The notes: generated from the sequence alone by a model not told the origin. A stretch of 51,357 bases of DNA from Cloacibacterium sp964530915 (GCA_964530915.1 CAZHCK010000007.1:1-51357); one strand, 5' to 3'. Numbered from the stretch's first letter, positions 1 to 9,264 are shown. Numbers and translations are program-made.

Positions 1-765
1 GACCCAATCTACAATAAAATATCTGAATTGTTTAAGAATAGAATTACTGAAAAATATGGTGATGAAAAACTTGTAGAAATATATAAAAATGGAGAGGAGA
101 GATTTAAGCTTAAAATACCACCAGGTTTTGAGGACGAAAAATCAAAAGAAGGTAATAATAAATACGGCGATTTAGTGCTTTGGACACAAGTTATTGAGCT
201 AGCAAAAAATCAAAAAAAAAGCGTTATTTTAATAACAGATGAGAGAAAGAGTGATTGGTGGTGGAAAATTAAGGATGGTAGAACAATGGGACCACGATTT
301 GAACTCGTAAAAGAAATGAAAGATGAAGCAAATGTTGGTTTTCATATGTATTCTTCGGAAAGATTTCTTGAATATGGTTTAAACTTTCTTAAAGAACATG
401 TTAATAAAGAAGCATTGGATGAAATTAATGCTCTTAAAAGAGCTGAAATAGAAGAAATAAGACGCTTAGAGATAATTAGAAAAGAGAAAGCAATAAGAAA
501 CAAAGTAATAATAGAAGAAGTTCAACAAATCGAGAAACAAATTGAAGAAATTGATTATATAGTTAACAGAATGGAAGAAGATTTAAGCCAATATTCAGAT
601 AGAAATTTAGCAAAATATTACGAGGGAGAACAAATGGATAAAGAGTTACCAGAACATTACAAAATTCTTTCTGAACATAGAGATCATTATTTAAGGGAAC
701 GAGAGGGACTATTAATCAGAAGAAAAGAATTACGAAGAAATTATTTAAATAACAGAAATTTATAA
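1..765 (+). CDS. PIN-like domain protein, 5' end outside the window
   Basis: The reading frame is open from base 1, so the N-terminus is missing. The visible 255 codons start with a region (IPPGFEDEK, YGDLVLWTQVI, SVILITDERKSDWWWK, GPRFELVKE, FHMYSSERFLEY) that I recognise as the C-terminal half of the PIN-like domain family PIN_8, a predicted metal-dependent RNase fold. The acidic TDE probably belongs to the active site; the first catalytic Asp would lie upstream. After about residue 130 comes a long charged helical stretch rich in Glu, Arg, Lys and Ile, probably a coiled coil. Such proteins are usually uncharacterised and are sometimes linked to defence or toxin functions; that role here is inference. 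A hairpin terminator follows at 839-868. A TTG at 28 could be read as a start but lies inside the domain and is not a likely one. Confidence 0.7.
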   Translation, partial: DPIYNKISELFKNRITEKYGDEKLVEIYKNGEERFKLKIPPGFEDEKSKEGNNKYGDLVLWTQVIELAKNQKKSVILITDERKSDWWWKIKDGRTMGPRFELVKEMKDEANVGFHMYSSERFLEYGLNFLKEHVNKEALDEINALKRAEIEEIRRLEIIRKEKAIRNKVIIEEVQQIEKQIEEIDYIVNRMEEDLSQYSDRNLAKYYEGEQMDKELPEHYKILSEHRDHYLREREGLLIRRKELRRNYLNNRNL

Positions 766-838
766 ATTCTGCTAACATAGGTAACTATTCTACAACTCCC
801 AATTAAAAAATTTCAAAATAATAACCTTAATAGATAAA

Positions 839-868
839 AAAAGCCAACTTATCGTTGGCTTTTCTTTT
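839..868. terminator. Bidirectional hairpin terminator
   Basis: AAAAGCCAAC (839-848) pairs with GTTGGCTTTT (854-863) around a 5-base loop, with A and T runs on the two sides. It lies between the converging PIN-like gene and the metallophosphoesterase and could serve both. Confidence 0.75.
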
Positions 869-887
869 TACAATGTTTTTTTAGCAT

Positions 888-2474
888 TTATGGAATCAAT
901 ATAGAGTTTTTCACTTCAAAAGTTGCTTTTGTGGTGTACGTTTTTCCGTAACGGTCTTTGGCTCTCACTTCTACTTCGTGGGGTCCTAATTCTAATTTTC
1001 TAGAAAAAGGCGCTGTCCAAATGTGTTTAGAAGCTTCAGGATTGCTCGGTCTTCTCCCTGTGAACAGTTCTTGTGTGGTATCCCATTTCAATACATCATT
1101 CGTGTAATCTGGGTCTATAGATTCTGTATAATCCATTTTTTTCCATTCGCCATTATCTATTCTGTATTCCACCTCATCATGTTTGCTTCCCATAAAGAAA
1201 TTAGCTACAATTCTTGCTGCATTTTTTGTCTTGAAAGGAATCACTTTCGGTACCCAAAGATTAATTTGATAATCTTCTGGTTTTCCCGCCACTTTATACG
1301 TGATTTCGTACTGATTGTCATTGAAATTCACAAAAGAATACCCTCTTTCTGTTCCGTCTCTCATCACTGATTTTGGCACACCCAATTCTTCTACCGTTCC
1401 AGAATACCAGTCTCCAGAAGTGGTTCCTGCATTGAACTCATGAATCGGCTTGATGCCTTCCCAACCTTCTTTTTTCCCATAGAACAATTGGGTTTGCTTG
1501 TGTGTATGTGCAGACATCATCAATACATTTTGGAAAGGTTTTAAAATCTCGAACAATCTTTTTCTGTCTTCCATTCTAAAGTGTTTGTCACCGTCATTTT
1601 CTGGCGTCAACTGAATGTGGAATGAAAACACTACCAACTGATTAGGATTTACGTTTTTCAAGTCGTTTTCTACAAAATCCAACTGGTCTTTTCTGAAACC
1701 GCCCCAATAACTTTTCCCGTCTCTAGGATCTGGATAAAGAATATCATCTAAAACGATGAAGTGTACATTGCCATAATTGAAAGCGTAATTATTCGGGCCA
1801 AAATTCGCTTCGAAAGTTTCGTCTGACAGTTTATCCTCTTTTGCTTCGTAGTTCATATCATGATTCCCCATCACATTGTACCAAGGCAAACCGATTTCTT
1901 TAACGGCATCGATATACAATGGATGTAAACTTAAATCATCTCCTACCAAATCTCCTAAACTGATGCCAAAAACAGCATCTTTTTTATTATTTTTCACCTC
2001 ATTGATGATACCTCTTTTGAAATAATCGATTTCTTTTTCATCATACGGTTGAGGATCACCAAACACTAAAACTTTGAACTGTGTGTTTTCCTTTTGTGCA
2101 TATAACGGAAAGTTGATTTCTTTTGGCAATTTTCCCGTAGGTTTTACGCCTGCATATTTCATGTCTTTTGGCGAACCTTCAGGTTTGTGAATGTAGTAGA
2201 ACTGTGGCAACTGCGTGTTGCTTTTCGGGGTAGCATAGTTGGTTGGTTTGATGACGAAAATAATATTGTCATTTTCTACAGGCAAAGTATATTTTCCCGT
2301 TTCGTCAGTTTTTACTACTTCTACTCCATTAGAAACAGAAACGTTTGCAATTCCTTTTTCTTTACGGTCTTTGACACCGTTTTTGTTGGCGTCTTCGAAG
2401 ACATATCCTGTTGCTTGTTGCTGTGCAAAAGAAAATGCAGCACACAAGAAAAGCATTAAAAATGATTGTTTCAT
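888..2474 (-). CDS. Secreted calcineurin-like metallophosphoesterase
   Basis: 528 residues with a signal peptide (about 1-17, cut near FSFAQ). An N-terminal beta domain (about 20-125, with an EF-hand-like DANKNGVKD) precedes a metallophosphoesterase core with its metal ligands in order: GDPQ (Asp140), GDLVGD (Asp175), GNHD (Asn204, His205), SFH (His286) and AHTH (His323, His325). The C-terminal part (about 400-520) is the second beta domain usual in this Bacteroidota group (MetallophosN, Metallophos, MetallophosC arrangement). It should hydrolyse phosphomonoesters or diesters in the periplasm or outside the cell. It is the last gene of a probable susC-susD-GDPD-phosphoesterase operon, 45 bases after the GDPD gene. 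The substrate is not predictable from sequence alone. Confidence 0.85.
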   Translation of the reverse strand: MKQSFLMLFLCAAFSFAQQQATGYVFEDANKNGVKDRKEKGIANVSVSNGVEVVKTDETGKYTLPVENDNIIFVIKPTNYATPKSNTQLPQFYYIHKPEGSPKDMKYAGVKPTGKLPKEINFPLYAQKENTQFKVLVFGDPQPYDEKEIDYFKRGIINEVKNNKKDAVFGISLGDLVGDDLSLHPLYIDAVKEIGLPWYNVMGNHDMNYEAKEDKLSDETFEANFGPNNYAFNYGNVHFIVLDDILYPDPRDGKSYWGGFRKDQLDFVENDLKNVNPNQLVVFSFHIQLTPENDGDKHFRMEDRKRLFEILKPFQNVLMMSAHTHKQTQLFYGKKEGWEGIKPIHEFNAGTTSGDWYSGTVEELGVPKSVMRDGTERGYSFVNFNDNQYEITYKVAGKPEDYQINLWVPKVIPFKTKNAARIVANFFMGSKHDEVEYRIDNGEWKKMDYTESIDPDYTNDVLKWDTTQELFTGRRPSNPEASKHIWTAPFSRKLELGPHEVEVRAKDRYGKTYTTKATFEVKNSILIP

Positions 2475-2519
2475 TTGTTGATTTGTAATTTTATGAGAGC
2501 ATATTCAATAGTTATGAAG

Positions 2520-3281
2520 CTATTCTCTGGATTTATTGATATTTAAAAATACATCTGGTGTGTTTGTGGTTACGAACTGTACACCAGCATCATACAATTT
2601 TTTATAGATTTCTGGGTCATTTACGGTCCACACATTCGTGATAACACCCAAATTTTTGGCTTGTTCTATCCAATCTTGGTGTTTTTCTAAGAATACATTA
2701 TAATGATAATCTACGCCATCAATTCCTAAATTTTTAATCTCTTGTGGCGAAAGATCACCTGCGAGATATTGTACCAATGCTCTAGGATTTTGCTTTTTTA
2801 ATTCTTTGGCAATATGCAGACTAAATGAGATGTATTCAGTCTGATTTTGCAAGTGGAATTTTTTTACCATTGCCAGAACTTTTTCTACCATTTCGGTTTC
2901 CAATTCTGGAGTTTTGGCGGGTTTAATCTCAAGGATAAGCTTTACCTCAGATTTTTTACCTTGCTTCAAATACTTTTCTAAAGTAGGGAGAATTTCGCCG
3001 TTTGAAAGTTTCTGTTTTTTCAGCGTTTTAAAATCTGTAGCTGCAATTTCTACCCCATTGATTTGTTCATCATGGTTGATAACCAAAACGCCATCTTTGG
3101 TCATTCTCACATCGAACTCACTGCCGTACACTTTTAAATACTGAGCATTTTTGAGCGCTGCGATAGAATTTTCAGAAGTAGTAGGATTGGTTTTCCAGAA
3201 ACCTCTGTGCGCAATCACCTGTGTCTGTGCGTGGTAAAAATTGGCGCCCACTAAAGTGGCCAAAAGAATTAATTTTTTCAT
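2520..3281 (-). CDS. Secreted glycerophosphodiester phosphodiesterase
   Basis: 253 residues with a signal peptide (about 1-18, ending YHAQ). The GDPD TIM-barrel signature is clear: AHRGFW (His25, Arg26), SEFDVRMTKDG (Glu55, Asp57), NHD (His70) and LILEIKP further on. The expected reaction is hydrolysis of glycerophosphodiesters to glycerol-3-phosphate and an alcohol, in the periplasm. It lies 71 bases after susD and 45 bases before the metallophosphoesterase, all on the same strand, so the two hydrolases and the SusCD importer probably act on one substrate class. The length is normal for the bacterial UgpQ-like family. No promoter or terminator was seen in the gaps. Confidence 0.88.
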   Translation of the reverse strand: MKKLILLATLVGANFYHAQTQVIAHRGFWKTNPTTSENSIAALKNAQYLKVYGSEFDVRMTKDGVLVINHDEQINGVEIAATDFKTLKKQKLSNGEILPTLEKYLKQGKKSEVKLILEIKPAKTPELETEMVEKVLAMVKKFHLQNQTEYISFSLHIAKELKKQNPRALVQYLAGDLSPQEIKNLGIDGVDYHYNVFLEKHQDWIEQAKNLGVITNVWTVNDPEIYKKLYDAGVQFVTTNTPDVFLNINKSRE

Positions 3282-3352
3282 ATTGAATATCGTTACAAAT
3301 CTTTTACAAAGCTAATCATCACTTGTAAAAATTGTATTCTTTTTTTAAATTT

Positions 3353-4804
3353 TTATTGATTCCACCAATCTTTAACGTTGATATTATCTCCTCCCAATGA
3401 TTGAACCGCCGCGTTATAATTAGCACTGTTCAATATTTTTGGTTGTGTAGGATATAATAATCTCTGAGGCATTTTACCGTCATTTAATAATCCACCATTG
3501 TTGGGTAATACTGGGTAACCTGTTCTTTTTTGTTCAAACCACTGTTGCTGATCTACAAAGAACAGCGCTACATATTTTTGCAACATAATTCTTTCTAAAG
3601 TACCATCATAAGCCACTTTAGGATTTGCAAAATAATTGGCTGGAACCACAGCTCCCCATTGTTCAATCGCTGCCTTTACTCCGTTTTCATAATAGGTTTG
3701 AGCATTTCCAGTGATGATTCCTCTGAATGCTAATTCTGATAGAATAAATTGCAACTCTGCATAAGGTAAAATCAAGACTTTAAGCGGTGCTTTAGCTAAA
3801 TTCTGATTAAAGTTAGACGGTTGGTACGTAAACGTAGTTCCGTTCATGTAAGCAACTGGAGCACCTTTGTAACCGATATTTTGGTTATTACTTAAATTTT
3901 TCGCTTGGGTGAAAAACTGCGCCATTCTAGGATCTTTGTTATCATTCAATGTATTCACAAAAAACTCTCCTACCGCTCTATAAGAAGTAAAATCTTGTGG
4001 TCTTGCCAATGGCGGAAGCATAGGCGCTACGCCTGTAACATTCATCAAGGCACTTTCAGCATTGCTCTGAAAGATTGGGTAAACGGTAGGATTGTTTACT
4101 ATTTCTTGAATTCTTGTATATACATCTATTTCCCCATTTTTCTTTAAAATTCTGGTTAACAATCTTAAAGATAACGTGTTACAGAATTTTTTCCAATACG
4201 TGATTCCATTCACATCATTATTTGCATTGTAGAATAAATCTTGTCCTGCTAAAGTGGTATTGGTTACAAAAAGAGCATTTGCTGCTTTTAAATCGTCTAA
4301 TAATTTTACGTAAATATCTTTTTGTTTATCGAATTTCGGTTGAGTGATGCCTTCTTCCACTCTAGAAGCTTCTGAGAAAGGAATATCTCCAAAAGTATCG
4401 GTAAGGTTGGAATACAACCATGCATTCATCACCATCGAAATCGCCTGATAGTTTTTATTGTTCTGCTGAACCGCCAAATCTTGCATTTGTTTTACTTGCA
4501 TCAGCCATTTATAAGAAGTGTTCCAATAGGAGTTCCCTATAGATTCTGTTACATAATATCTCGAAATATTATTCCCTTCTCCCGGAAAATCTATTGCTAT
4601 CTGCATGATATCAAAAGTGAAATCATTAGCTCTCAAATAGGCATTAGAAGCCATATTGTATTGAATCGGCGCCAATAAACTGGCAGGTGTAGGCTCTATA
4701 ATCTTGCTGGTATCGGTATTGATTTCCTCAAAAGACCTGCTACAAGAAGAAGCGGCTAGAGAAATTACGCAGAACGCTACTGCTTTTGTCCATATATTTT
4801 TCAT
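3353..4804 (-). CDS. SusD/RagB-like outer-membrane nutrient-binding lipoprotein
   Basis: 483 residues. The N-terminus is a lipoprotein signal with Cys21 (LAASSC), followed by SRSFEEINTD, where the acidic residues soon after the Cys resemble the surface-export signal of Bacteroidota lipoproteins. The body is mostly helical and of the SusD-like_2 type: FEEINTD near the start, LTDTFGDIPFSEA (about 135-147) and a helical repeat region. In the family, the protein forms the lid over a SusC barrel and binds the nutrient. It starts 9 bases after the susC stop, so the two are translated together. The ligand is unknown; the neighbouring phosphodiesterase genes suggest a phosphorylated one (inference). 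Confidence 0.9.
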   Translation of the reverse strand: MKNIWTKAVAFCVISLAASSCSRSFEEINTDTSKIIEPTPASLLAPIQYNMASNAYLRANDFTFDIMQIAIDFPGEGNNISRYYVTESIGNSYWNTSYKWLMQVKQMQDLAVQQNNKNYQAISMVMNAWLYSNLTDTFGDIPFSEASRVEEGITQPKFDKQKDIYVKLLDDLKAANALFVTNTTLAGQDLFYNANNDVNGITYWKKFCNTLSLRLLTRILKKNGEIDVYTRIQEIVNNPTVYPIFQSNAESALMNVTGVAPMLPPLARPQDFTSYRAVGEFFVNTLNDNKDPRMAQFFTQAKNLSNNQNIGYKGAPVAYMNGTTFTYQPSNFNQNLAKAPLKVLILPYAELQFILSELAFRGIITGNAQTYYENGVKAAIEQWGAVVPANYFANPKVAYDGTLERIMLQKYVALFFVDQQQWFEQKRTGYPVLPNNGGLLNDGKMPQRLLYPTQPKILNSANYNAAVQSLGGDNINVKDWWNQ

Positions 4805-4813
4805 AGTTGTCGT

Positions 4814-7792
4814 TTAGAATTTAGCATTAAGTTGAATTCCTACAGTACGGGCAGTAGGAAGTTGCCCTATTTCTACTCCCGGAGTAATTGATGAATCGTT
4901 CAACGTAGCCGCTTCTGGATCAAATAGAGGGAACTTAGTCCACATCCATAGATTTCTTCCGAAAAGCGATAAGCTTAGGTCTGACATATTTAATGACTGC
5001 ACGATTTGTTTAGGGAAATAGAAAGTGATATTGGCTTCTCTTAGCTTTACATAAGATGCATCAAATGAATTGGTTTCCACATTAGCTCTTCTGTAATAAT
5101 CTGCATAATAAGAAGTAAGGGTTACGGCTTTGGTATTCTGAGAGAAAGATCCATCTGGATTTTGAACCACTCCTACTCCTACAATTGTTCCGTTTGGATT
5201 ATCTCTTCCTACTAAAGTATGGGTAAGTTTTCCTTGTTCAGACATTTTATGGTGAGACTGTGAATATACTCTACCTCCGTATTGCCCATCAAAAGAGAAA
5301 CTTAAAGAAAAATTTTTGTATTTAAAAGCGTTTTGTAAACCTCCTCTCCATTTCGCATAGGCATTTCCTACGTATTCTATTTCTGTAGATTTAGCAGTAA
5401 GACCATCGCTACCAAAAATCACCTGTCCGTCTGGAGCGTACTGTAATTTATATCCGTACATATCTCCTAGAGAACCTCCTACTACTGCATTAAAGAATAC
5501 TACTCCCCCTACACTTCCCATGGTATACGGTTCTCCTTGGAATTCTGCCGGCAAAGACATGATTCTGTTTTTATTCATAGACCAGTTTGCCGTAACATTC
5601 CACTGGAAATTTTTATTTTTCACCGGGAAAGCATTCAAAGTCATTTCTATCCCTCTGTTTCTTACTTCTCCTGCATTGATGGTACGTGTAGAATACCCTG
5701 TTTCAATTAATGACGGTACGTTTACAATTTGGTCTTTGGTACTGTTTTGATAAACGGTAACGTTATATGTTAATCTATTTTTGAAGAAACTGAAATCCAT
5801 CCCTGCTTCAATGTTTTGGTTCATTTCAGGTTTCAGATTAGGGTTTTGGAAATTGGCAATATTTTCTGCCGAACCTACAAAATCACTCGTGTTATAGAAC
5901 TGCTGTAATTTATACGGCTGGGTATCGTTTCCTACTTGAGACCACGAAGCTCTCAACTTCCAATAATTCCAATTTTTAGAGTTTATATTTAATACATCTG
6001 AAAGAATTAAAGAGGTAGAAACCGATGGGTAAAAATAAGAACGATTGGCTTTCGGTAAAGTACTGCTCCAGTCGTTTCTTGCGGTGAAATCTACAAACCA
6101 AAGGTTGTCATAATTGAATGATGCTAAACCGTAAACACTATTGGTTTCTTTGTCATTTGGTTGAGCAATTCTTGTATTTAGAGAAATCGCATTGGTTAAC
6201 TGATAGATTCCAGGAACTCTAAGCCCGATAGCTCTGTAATCATTCAGCACATATTCATTTGCTCTGATGTTTCCCCCTGCTGAAGCAGAAACGCCCCATT
6301 TCCCGAAATTATTTTTATAGGTAAAAAGTAAGTCTGTATTATACTCAGAATTTTTAATGTATTGTTCGCGATAGTATCCTTGAAGGTAATTGGCAGAACT
6401 GTAAGGCCTTTTGGTTGTTCTTTCTTCATCTGTAATTTCAATACCCGACCTTAGCATCATTTCAAAATTATTATTGAAATTATAAGTAGCGGTAATATTT
6501 CCTGTGATTAATTTTTTGTCTACTCCATTCAGCATTTCATAAGCGATAAGATAAGGGTTATCTATAAATGTACTGAAAGGGTGAATCTGGTCTACCTGAT
6601 ATTTATCTTTCTTCCAAATCGGTTCATACCAAGCCAAATCAACGTTTGGATTTTGGAAAATCATGAAATAAGAAATCGACTGGTTATTGTATCCTGTAGA
6701 AGGTAAATTATCACTCTTGGTATAGTTATAGGCAAATTTAGTGGCCACTCTTAACTTCTTGCTTAGTTTATGGTCAAAAGACAAAGCATAATTGAATCTG
6801 TCAAAACCCGTATTCGGCATCATCCACGTATTGTTTACTGCGCTTAGTGAAGTACGGAAAGAAGTTTTATCATTAGAACTTTCTATACTGATGCTATTAG
6901 AATAGGTAGTTCCCATTTGCCAAAAACCTTTAACATTGTCTTTATAAGGTCTCCACAATTGTCTTTCTAAACTTTGTCCTTCTACGGTTGGGTCATATTG
7001 AAAATAATATTGCCCATCGAATTTAGGTCCGAATGCGCTACTGGTTCCACCTGTACTCACTCCATCAGCTGAAGCGCCATAAGAATAGTAAAACTGACCG
7101 TCTTTATTTTTTGCCAATGTTCCTTGACCGTATTCATACTGCCAATCTGGCCATTTCAAAACGGTATCAAAACTTGTAGAAGAATTAAGGGTTACTCTTA
7201 TTTTACCGTTCTTTTGTTTGCCTGATTTTGTTGTAATCATGATGGCACCATTTGCACCTCTAGAACCATATAACGCAGAAGCGGTAGCTCCTTTCAAAAT
7301 CGTTACATTCTCGATGTCATCTGGATTAATACTGTTAAAATTATTCCCGTAATCTACAGGCAAATCGCCTCCAGAACCTGCACCATACGCTGCGTTACCT
7401 GTACCTGTATTGGTTCCACCCAATGGAACACCGTCTACTACGATGAGTGCTTCATTGTTGTCCAAATTCATGGAAATACTTCCTCTCAAGGTAATTTTAG
7501 CACTTCCCAAAGGACCTGCACCTGCTGTTTGGATTTTAAGCCCCGCCACTTTACCTTCTAACGCTTGTGCCCAGTTGTTGTTTTGTGTTTTTTCAAACTC
7601 TTCTGATGACACTTTTTCTGCTACATAGCCTAGGGATTTGTCTTGTCTTTTGATTCCCAAAGCAGTTACTACTACCTCGTCTATGTTTCTTACGGAATCT
7701 AATTTTGCTTTCTTAGATTGCGCCTGTAAATGGGTTACACTTACCAGACCTAGAGCAGCTAATAAAATAATCTGCTGTGTTCGTTTTTGCAT
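4814..7792 (-). CDS. SusC/RagA-type TonB-dependent outer-membrane transporter
   Basis: The ATG at 7792 gives 992 residues starting MQKRTQQIILLAALG. A TTG at 7813 would add 7 residues but lies inside the probable -7 box (7811-7818), so I reject it. A signal peptide (about 1-25, ending HLQAQ) is followed almost directly by a TonB-box-like IDEVVVTALG and the plug domain (AQALEGKVAGLKI, ITLRG, VVDGVPL, ILKGATASALYG). A long beta barrel ends in LNAKF, with the usual terminal aromatic. The carboxypeptidase-like domain that most SusC proteins carry before the TonB box is absent. With SusD it should take up an oligomeric or esterified nutrient by TonB-driven transport. Confidence 0.92.
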   Translation of the reverse strand: MQKRTQQIILLAALGLVSVTHLQAQSKKAKLDSVRNIDEVVVTALGIKRQDKSLGYVAEKVSSEEFEKTQNNNWAQALEGKVAGLKIQTAGAGPLGSAKITLRGSISMNLDNNEALIVVDGVPLGGTNTGTGNAAYGAGSGGDLPVDYGNNFNSINPDDIENVTILKGATASALYGSRGANGAIMITTKSGKQKNGKIRVTLNSSTSFDTVLKWPDWQYEYGQGTLAKNKDGQFYYSYGASADGVSTGGTSSAFGPKFDGQYYFQYDPTVEGQSLERQLWRPYKDNVKGFWQMGTTYSNSISIESSNDKTSFRTSLSAVNNTWMMPNTGFDRFNYALSFDHKLSKKLRVATKFAYNYTKSDNLPSTGYNNQSISYFMIFQNPNVDLAWYEPIWKKDKYQVDQIHPFSTFIDNPYLIAYEMLNGVDKKLITGNITATYNFNNNFEMMLRSGIEITDEERTTKRPYSSANYLQGYYREQYIKNSEYNTDLLFTYKNNFGKWGVSASAGGNIRANEYVLNDYRAIGLRVPGIYQLTNAISLNTRIAQPNDKETNSVYGLASFNYDNLWFVDFTARNDWSSTLPKANRSYFYPSVSTSLILSDVLNINSKNWNYWKLRASWSQVGNDTQPYKLQQFYNTSDFVGSAENIANFQNPNLKPEMNQNIEAGMDFSFFKNRLTYNVTVYQNSTKDQIVNVPSLIETGYSTRTINAGEVRNRGIEMTLNAFPVKNKNFQWNVTANWSMNKNRIMSLPAEFQGEPYTMGSVGGVVFFNAVVGGSLGDMYGYKLQYAPDGQVIFGSDGLTAKSTEIEYVGNAYAKWRGGLQNAFKYKNFSLSFSFDGQYGGRVYSQSHHKMSEQGKLTHTLVGRDNPNGTIVGVGVVQNPDGSFSQNTKAVTLTSYYADYYRRANVETNSFDASYVKLREANITFYFPKQIVQSLNMSDLSLSLFGRNLWMWTKFPLFDPEAATLNDSSITPGVEIGQLPTARTVGIQLNAKF

Positions 7793-7810
7793 TATACTTT
7801 TTTTTAAGCT

Positions 7811-7818
7811 CAAAAGTA
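7811..7818 (-). promoter_or_regulatory. Probable -7 box of the susCD operon
   Basis: On the minus strand TACTTTTG matches the Bacteroidota -7 consensus TAnnTTTG. Transcription would begin near 7804, about 12 bases before the ATG. No clear -33 TTTG is at the standard 19-base spacing. Confidence 0.55.
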
Positions 7819-7839
7819 TTCTAATGCAGTCGTTAAGTA

Positions 7840-8168
7840 TTTTAACAAGCTTTTAACATTCTTTAAATTATTCGTCAACCAAATTTTAATCAAAAATGAA
7901 TGTTATTTTGCCAAAACATTAAAAGTAAAAGAGTGAAAATATCTAAAGTTCTCATCTTTGGGAGATTGAGGATTTAACATTGAAAGAAGCTTTTTAAGAA
8001 AAGTTAATAAGAGAATTTGAAAATATGAAAATGAGGGAATTTAAGGAATGTTATAAAGTTATAGAGGTTATGGTGGTTATAATGGTTATGAGGGTTATAA
8101 TGGTTATGGTGGTTATGAATTTTAGTTTTTTAATAGTGCTATTTCGTATTATAAATTGTTTAGTGGTT
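7840..8168. repeat. Gene-free stretch with a GGTTAT-rich tract
   Basis: No supported gene. The left part is the AT-rich upstream region of susC. From 8066 to 8125 there is a G/T-rich tract made of GGTTAT blocks separated by GGT, AAT or GAG. In the frame of 8066 it reads SYRGYGGYNGYEGYNGYGGY, then Glu-Phe and a stop; a TAA at 8054-8056 and the lack of a start codon argue against an intact gene. It may be the decayed end of a Gly/Tyr-rich protein gene or a simple-sequence expansion. Confidence 0.5.
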
Positions 8169-9149
8169 TTAAATTTTGTTTTTTGCGATTTTGTTGGCGA
8201 GAGCGCTTACATAGAACAATTGGAAACTGTGGTAAATCATAATCGGCAATAGGAAAAGAACTTTTTGTTCTTCTGGGATTCCTAGTATCATCACAAATAA
8301 ACTGCCATGAACCAAAGATTTTTTGGAGCCACAAAATGCAGTGGTAATCACATCTTCCCTGCTGAAATCCAATCGAAGTGAAATGCGTTTTAAAATCTCA
8401 TAAACGATAAAAAACAACGCCACCGCAGCGATAGTAATTACCACAAAAACCAGTGAAGGAACAGTGGAAAAAATATTTTCGATAAATGCTTTAGAAAAAC
8501 TTTCGTAGACAATCAATAGAATAATCAATCGGTCAAATTCTGCAATGATTTTACTGTACTTCATTACCCAATTTTTAAATATTGGATTGAGCAAAATTCC
8601 TAAAATAATCGGCAGAAGAACTTTAAGCAAGAGTTGTTGAATAATCTCAACTTGATGACTTTCTGCGGCTTGAGCATTCAAGAAAAACCCCATCAACAAA
8701 GGCGTCATCACAATACCAATAAGCCCAGAAACGGAGGCATTAAAAATAGCCGAAGTCACATTTCCTTTGGCAATAGAAACCATCACCACCGATGAAGAAA
8801 CGGTAGAAGGCAAACACGCTAAAAAATACACAGAAAGCCAACTTTGGAAGTATGGCGAATCTTTAAAAATTGGATAAAAAACCAATACCAATGCAGGAAA
8901 AAGAATGAAAGTACCTGCCTGAACCAATAGGTGCAATTTCCAATTGGAAACATCTTTCAGGACTTCTTTCAAGTTGAGTTTTAGCCCGTACAAAAGGAAA
9001 ATTCCCGCAATTCCCCAATCAATGAATTGTTCTAAGTTAAAAATTTGATGGTAAGATTCTTGGTAAGGAATGAGTTTTCCCGCCAAAACCATTACGAGCA
9101 ACAGTAACAAAAAAGCATTCTGCTTATCAACTAATTTTCTAAGATTCAA
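8169..9149 (-). CDS. YfeH-like bile acid:sodium symporter family transporter
   Basis: 326 residues, strongly hydrophobic, with about nine or ten predicted membrane helices. It resembles the SBF-like family (E. coli YfeH): N-terminal RKLVDKQNAFLLLLLV, a central YFLACLPSTVSSSVVMVSIA segment and TTAFCGSKKSLVHGSL near the end, both typical of the Na+-coupled fold. The substrate is unknown. The start is a TTG at 9149: a stop lies just upstream in frame, there is no ATG before residue 20, and residue 20 is already in the first membrane helix. A TATCTTTG box at 9165-9172 would start transcription about 9 bases before this TTG. It is transcribed away from cas1 and has no evident link to it. Confidence 0.82.
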   Translation of the reverse strand: MNLRKLVDKQNAFLLLLLVMVLAGKLIPYQESYHQIFNLEQFIDWGIAGIFLLYGLKLNLKEVLKDVSNWKLHLLVQAGTFILFPALVLVFYPIFKDSPYFQSWLSVYFLACLPSTVSSSVVMVSIAKGNVTSAIFNASVSGLIGIVMTPLLMGFFLNAQAAESHQVEIIQQLLLKVLLPIILGILLNPIFKNWVMKYSKIIAEFDRLIILLIVYESFSKAFIENIFSTVPSLVFVVITIAAVALFFIVYEILKRISLRLDFSREDVITTAFCGSKKSLVHGSLFVMILGIPEEQKVLFLLPIMIYHSFQLFYVSALANKIAKNKI

Positions 9150-9164
9150 TTTCTGTATTTTCTA

Positions 9165-9172
9165 CAAAGATA
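9165..9172 (-). promoter_or_regulatory. Probable -7 box of the YfeH-like gene
   Basis: Minus-strand TATCTTTG fits TAnnTTTG and lies about 16 bases before the TTG start, giving a very short leader. No clear -33 element is visible. Confidence 0.45.
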
Positions 9173-9264
9173 CTTGTTTGGAAATTATTGTGGGAATTGT
9201 AGTTTTTACAAGCTTTGTCAATGATTTTTTCTTGTAGGGGAAGGTTAATTTTATAGGAATCTGC

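Noticed and set aside
7793..7813. Seven extra codons from a TTG before the susC ATG
   Set aside because: They overlap the probable -7 box, and the signal peptide is complete from the ATG at 7792.
8025..8252. 75-codon plus-strand open frame through the GGTTAT tract
   Set aside because: Its Val/Met-rich translation is the wrong frame of the Gly/Tyr-rich tract and it runs into the end of the YfeH-like gene on the other strand.
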